A stretch of 7,747 nt of DNA from Parafilimonas sp. (GTDB lineage: Bacteria > Bacteroidota > Bacteroidia > Chitinophagales > Chitinophagaceae), in the NCBI GenBank assembly GCA_023251275.1, contig JAHEZC010000108.1:1-7747 (forward strand), written 5' to 3'. The position numbers and the translations under genes are program-made. The notes under the pieces are model-generated. The model was not told where the DNA came from. It saw only the letters and a program-made list of their open reading frames with translations, and searched no databases. Each line of letters starts with the position of its first letter. Position 1 is the stretch's first letter. Below, one piece after another: positions 7,167 through 7,747 of the stretch.

Positions 7167-7190
7167 ATTCCCCCATGGAAATGGAGGAAT
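7167..7190 (-). terminator. Candidate terminator after lon
   Basis: ATTCCCCCAT (7167-7176), loop GGAA, ATGGAGGAAT (7181-7190) pair over ten positions with one mismatch. On the minus strand the hairpin lies about 92 bases past the lon stop and is followed by the T-rich TTTATATTTA, as expected for an intrinsic terminator. It would separate lon from grpE-dnaJ. The remaining 220-bp lon-grpE gap holds no convincing small gene. Confidence 0.5.
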
Positions 7191-7281
7191 CCTTAACCCT
7201 TAAAACAACCAACTTGAAAAAATCTTGTTGATATAATAAATACAAACGAAGAAAAGGATTGTTCGGATGCCTGAATAAAAG

Positions 7282-7747
7282 TTATTGCAACGCCAGGTCA
7301 AGTACCTGCTGCATATTTTTTACATATTGAAAATTAAGACCTTTTATAAAATTACTGTCTATCTCTTTTACGTCCTTTTCATTTTGCCAGCATAAAATTA
7401 TTTCTTTCAAGCCGGCCCGTCTTGCTGCCAGTATTTTTTCTTTAATACCGCCCACAGGCAATACCTGTCCGCGCAAAGTAATTTCCCCGGTCATAGCGAG
7501 ATAGGATTTTACCTTTCTTCCTGTAAATGCGGAAGCCAAAGATGTAAGCATTGTAACGCCTGCGCTCGGGCCATCTTTAGGAACAGCACCTTCAGGAACG
7601 TGGATATGTACATTTTTTTTATTGAAAAGCTCAGCGTCAATATCATTGCGTTTTGCATTTGCCTGCAGGTACGTGAAAGCCGTAGTAGCGCTTTCCTTCA
7701 TCACATTTCCCAAATTGCCCGTCAGTTTCAATTCACCTTTTCCTTCA
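7282..7747 (-). CDS. lon: ATP-dependent Lon protease, C-terminal part (runs off right edge)
   Basis: The frame is open from the right edge to a TAA at 7284-7282 and gives the last 154 complete residues of Lon, covering most of the serine-lysine protease domain. The catalytic serine is in P-K-D-G-P-S-A-G (codon 7566-7564) and the catalytic lysine in G-G-I-K-E-K (codon 7443-7441). [26 protein letters not shown] and A-A-R-R-A-G are all typical. Lon is a cytoplasmic hexamer that degrades misfolded and regulatory proteins; its N-terminal and AAA+ domains must lie beyond the edge. Nothing suggests truncation apart from the window border. It is followed by grpE and dnaJ on the same strand, with a 220-bp gap and a terminator candidate, so joint transcription is uncertain. 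Confidence 0.96.
   Translation of the reverse strand, partial: EGKGELKLTGNLGNVMKESATTAFTYLQANAKRNDIDAELFNKKNVHIHVPEGAVPKDGPSAGVTMLTSLASAFTGRKVKSYLAMTGEITLRGQVLPVGGIKEKILAARRAGLKEIILCWQNEKDVKEIDSNFIKGLNFQYVKNMQQVLDLALQ

Overview
The window is chromosomal DNA of a Bacteroidota bacterium, most likely of the Chitinophagaceae/Sphingobacteriia type. This is inferred from protein flavour (DnaJ, GrpE, PanB and Lon variants), AT-rich intergenic DNA, the lack of clear Shine-Dalgarno sequences before most starts, and promoter-like TTG-N20-(TA)nnTTTG patterns. I cannot name the genus. There are seven clear protein genes plus one cut by the left edge. I see no tRNA, rRNA, CRISPR array, insertion sequence or phage gene.

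Left part (1-2821, all on the minus strand, transcribed right to left): a probable sucrose-use cluster. A GPH/SLC45-type sugar permease comes first, then a PfkB-family fructokinase, then the first 87 residues of a protein that reads like a GH13 amylosucrase and runs off the left edge. The inferred logic is that sucrose enters intact, amylosucrase splits it in the cytoplasm by moving the glucose onto an alpha-glucan, and the freed fructose is phosphorylated by the kinase.

Middle (2822-4179): a 350-bp divergent intergenic region holds short direct and inverted repeats and one weak promoter candidate. It is followed by a lone plus-strand Gfo/Idh/MocA oxidoreductase that resembles the nucleotide-sugar 3-dehydrogenases WlbA/WbpB.

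Right part (4210-7747, all minus strand): lon (C-terminal half of the protease domain only), then grpE, dnaJ and panB. Lon, GrpE and DnaJ are protein quality-control proteins. panB makes ketopantoate for pantothenate/CoA and is probably a separate transcription unit, because a hairpin terminator candidate and a promoter candidate lie between dnaJ and panB. The grpE-dnaJ gap carries a small tandem array of an 8-bp unit. A perfect 12-bp palindrome lies just upstream of grpE, and no CIRCE element is visible there.

Overall this is mostly ordinary core and catabolic content. The points worth a second look are the edge-cut amylosucrase that completes a sucrose cluster, the repeat array between grpE and dnaJ, and the non-CIRCE palindrome before grpE. 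I did not find convincing evidence of a new biological system.
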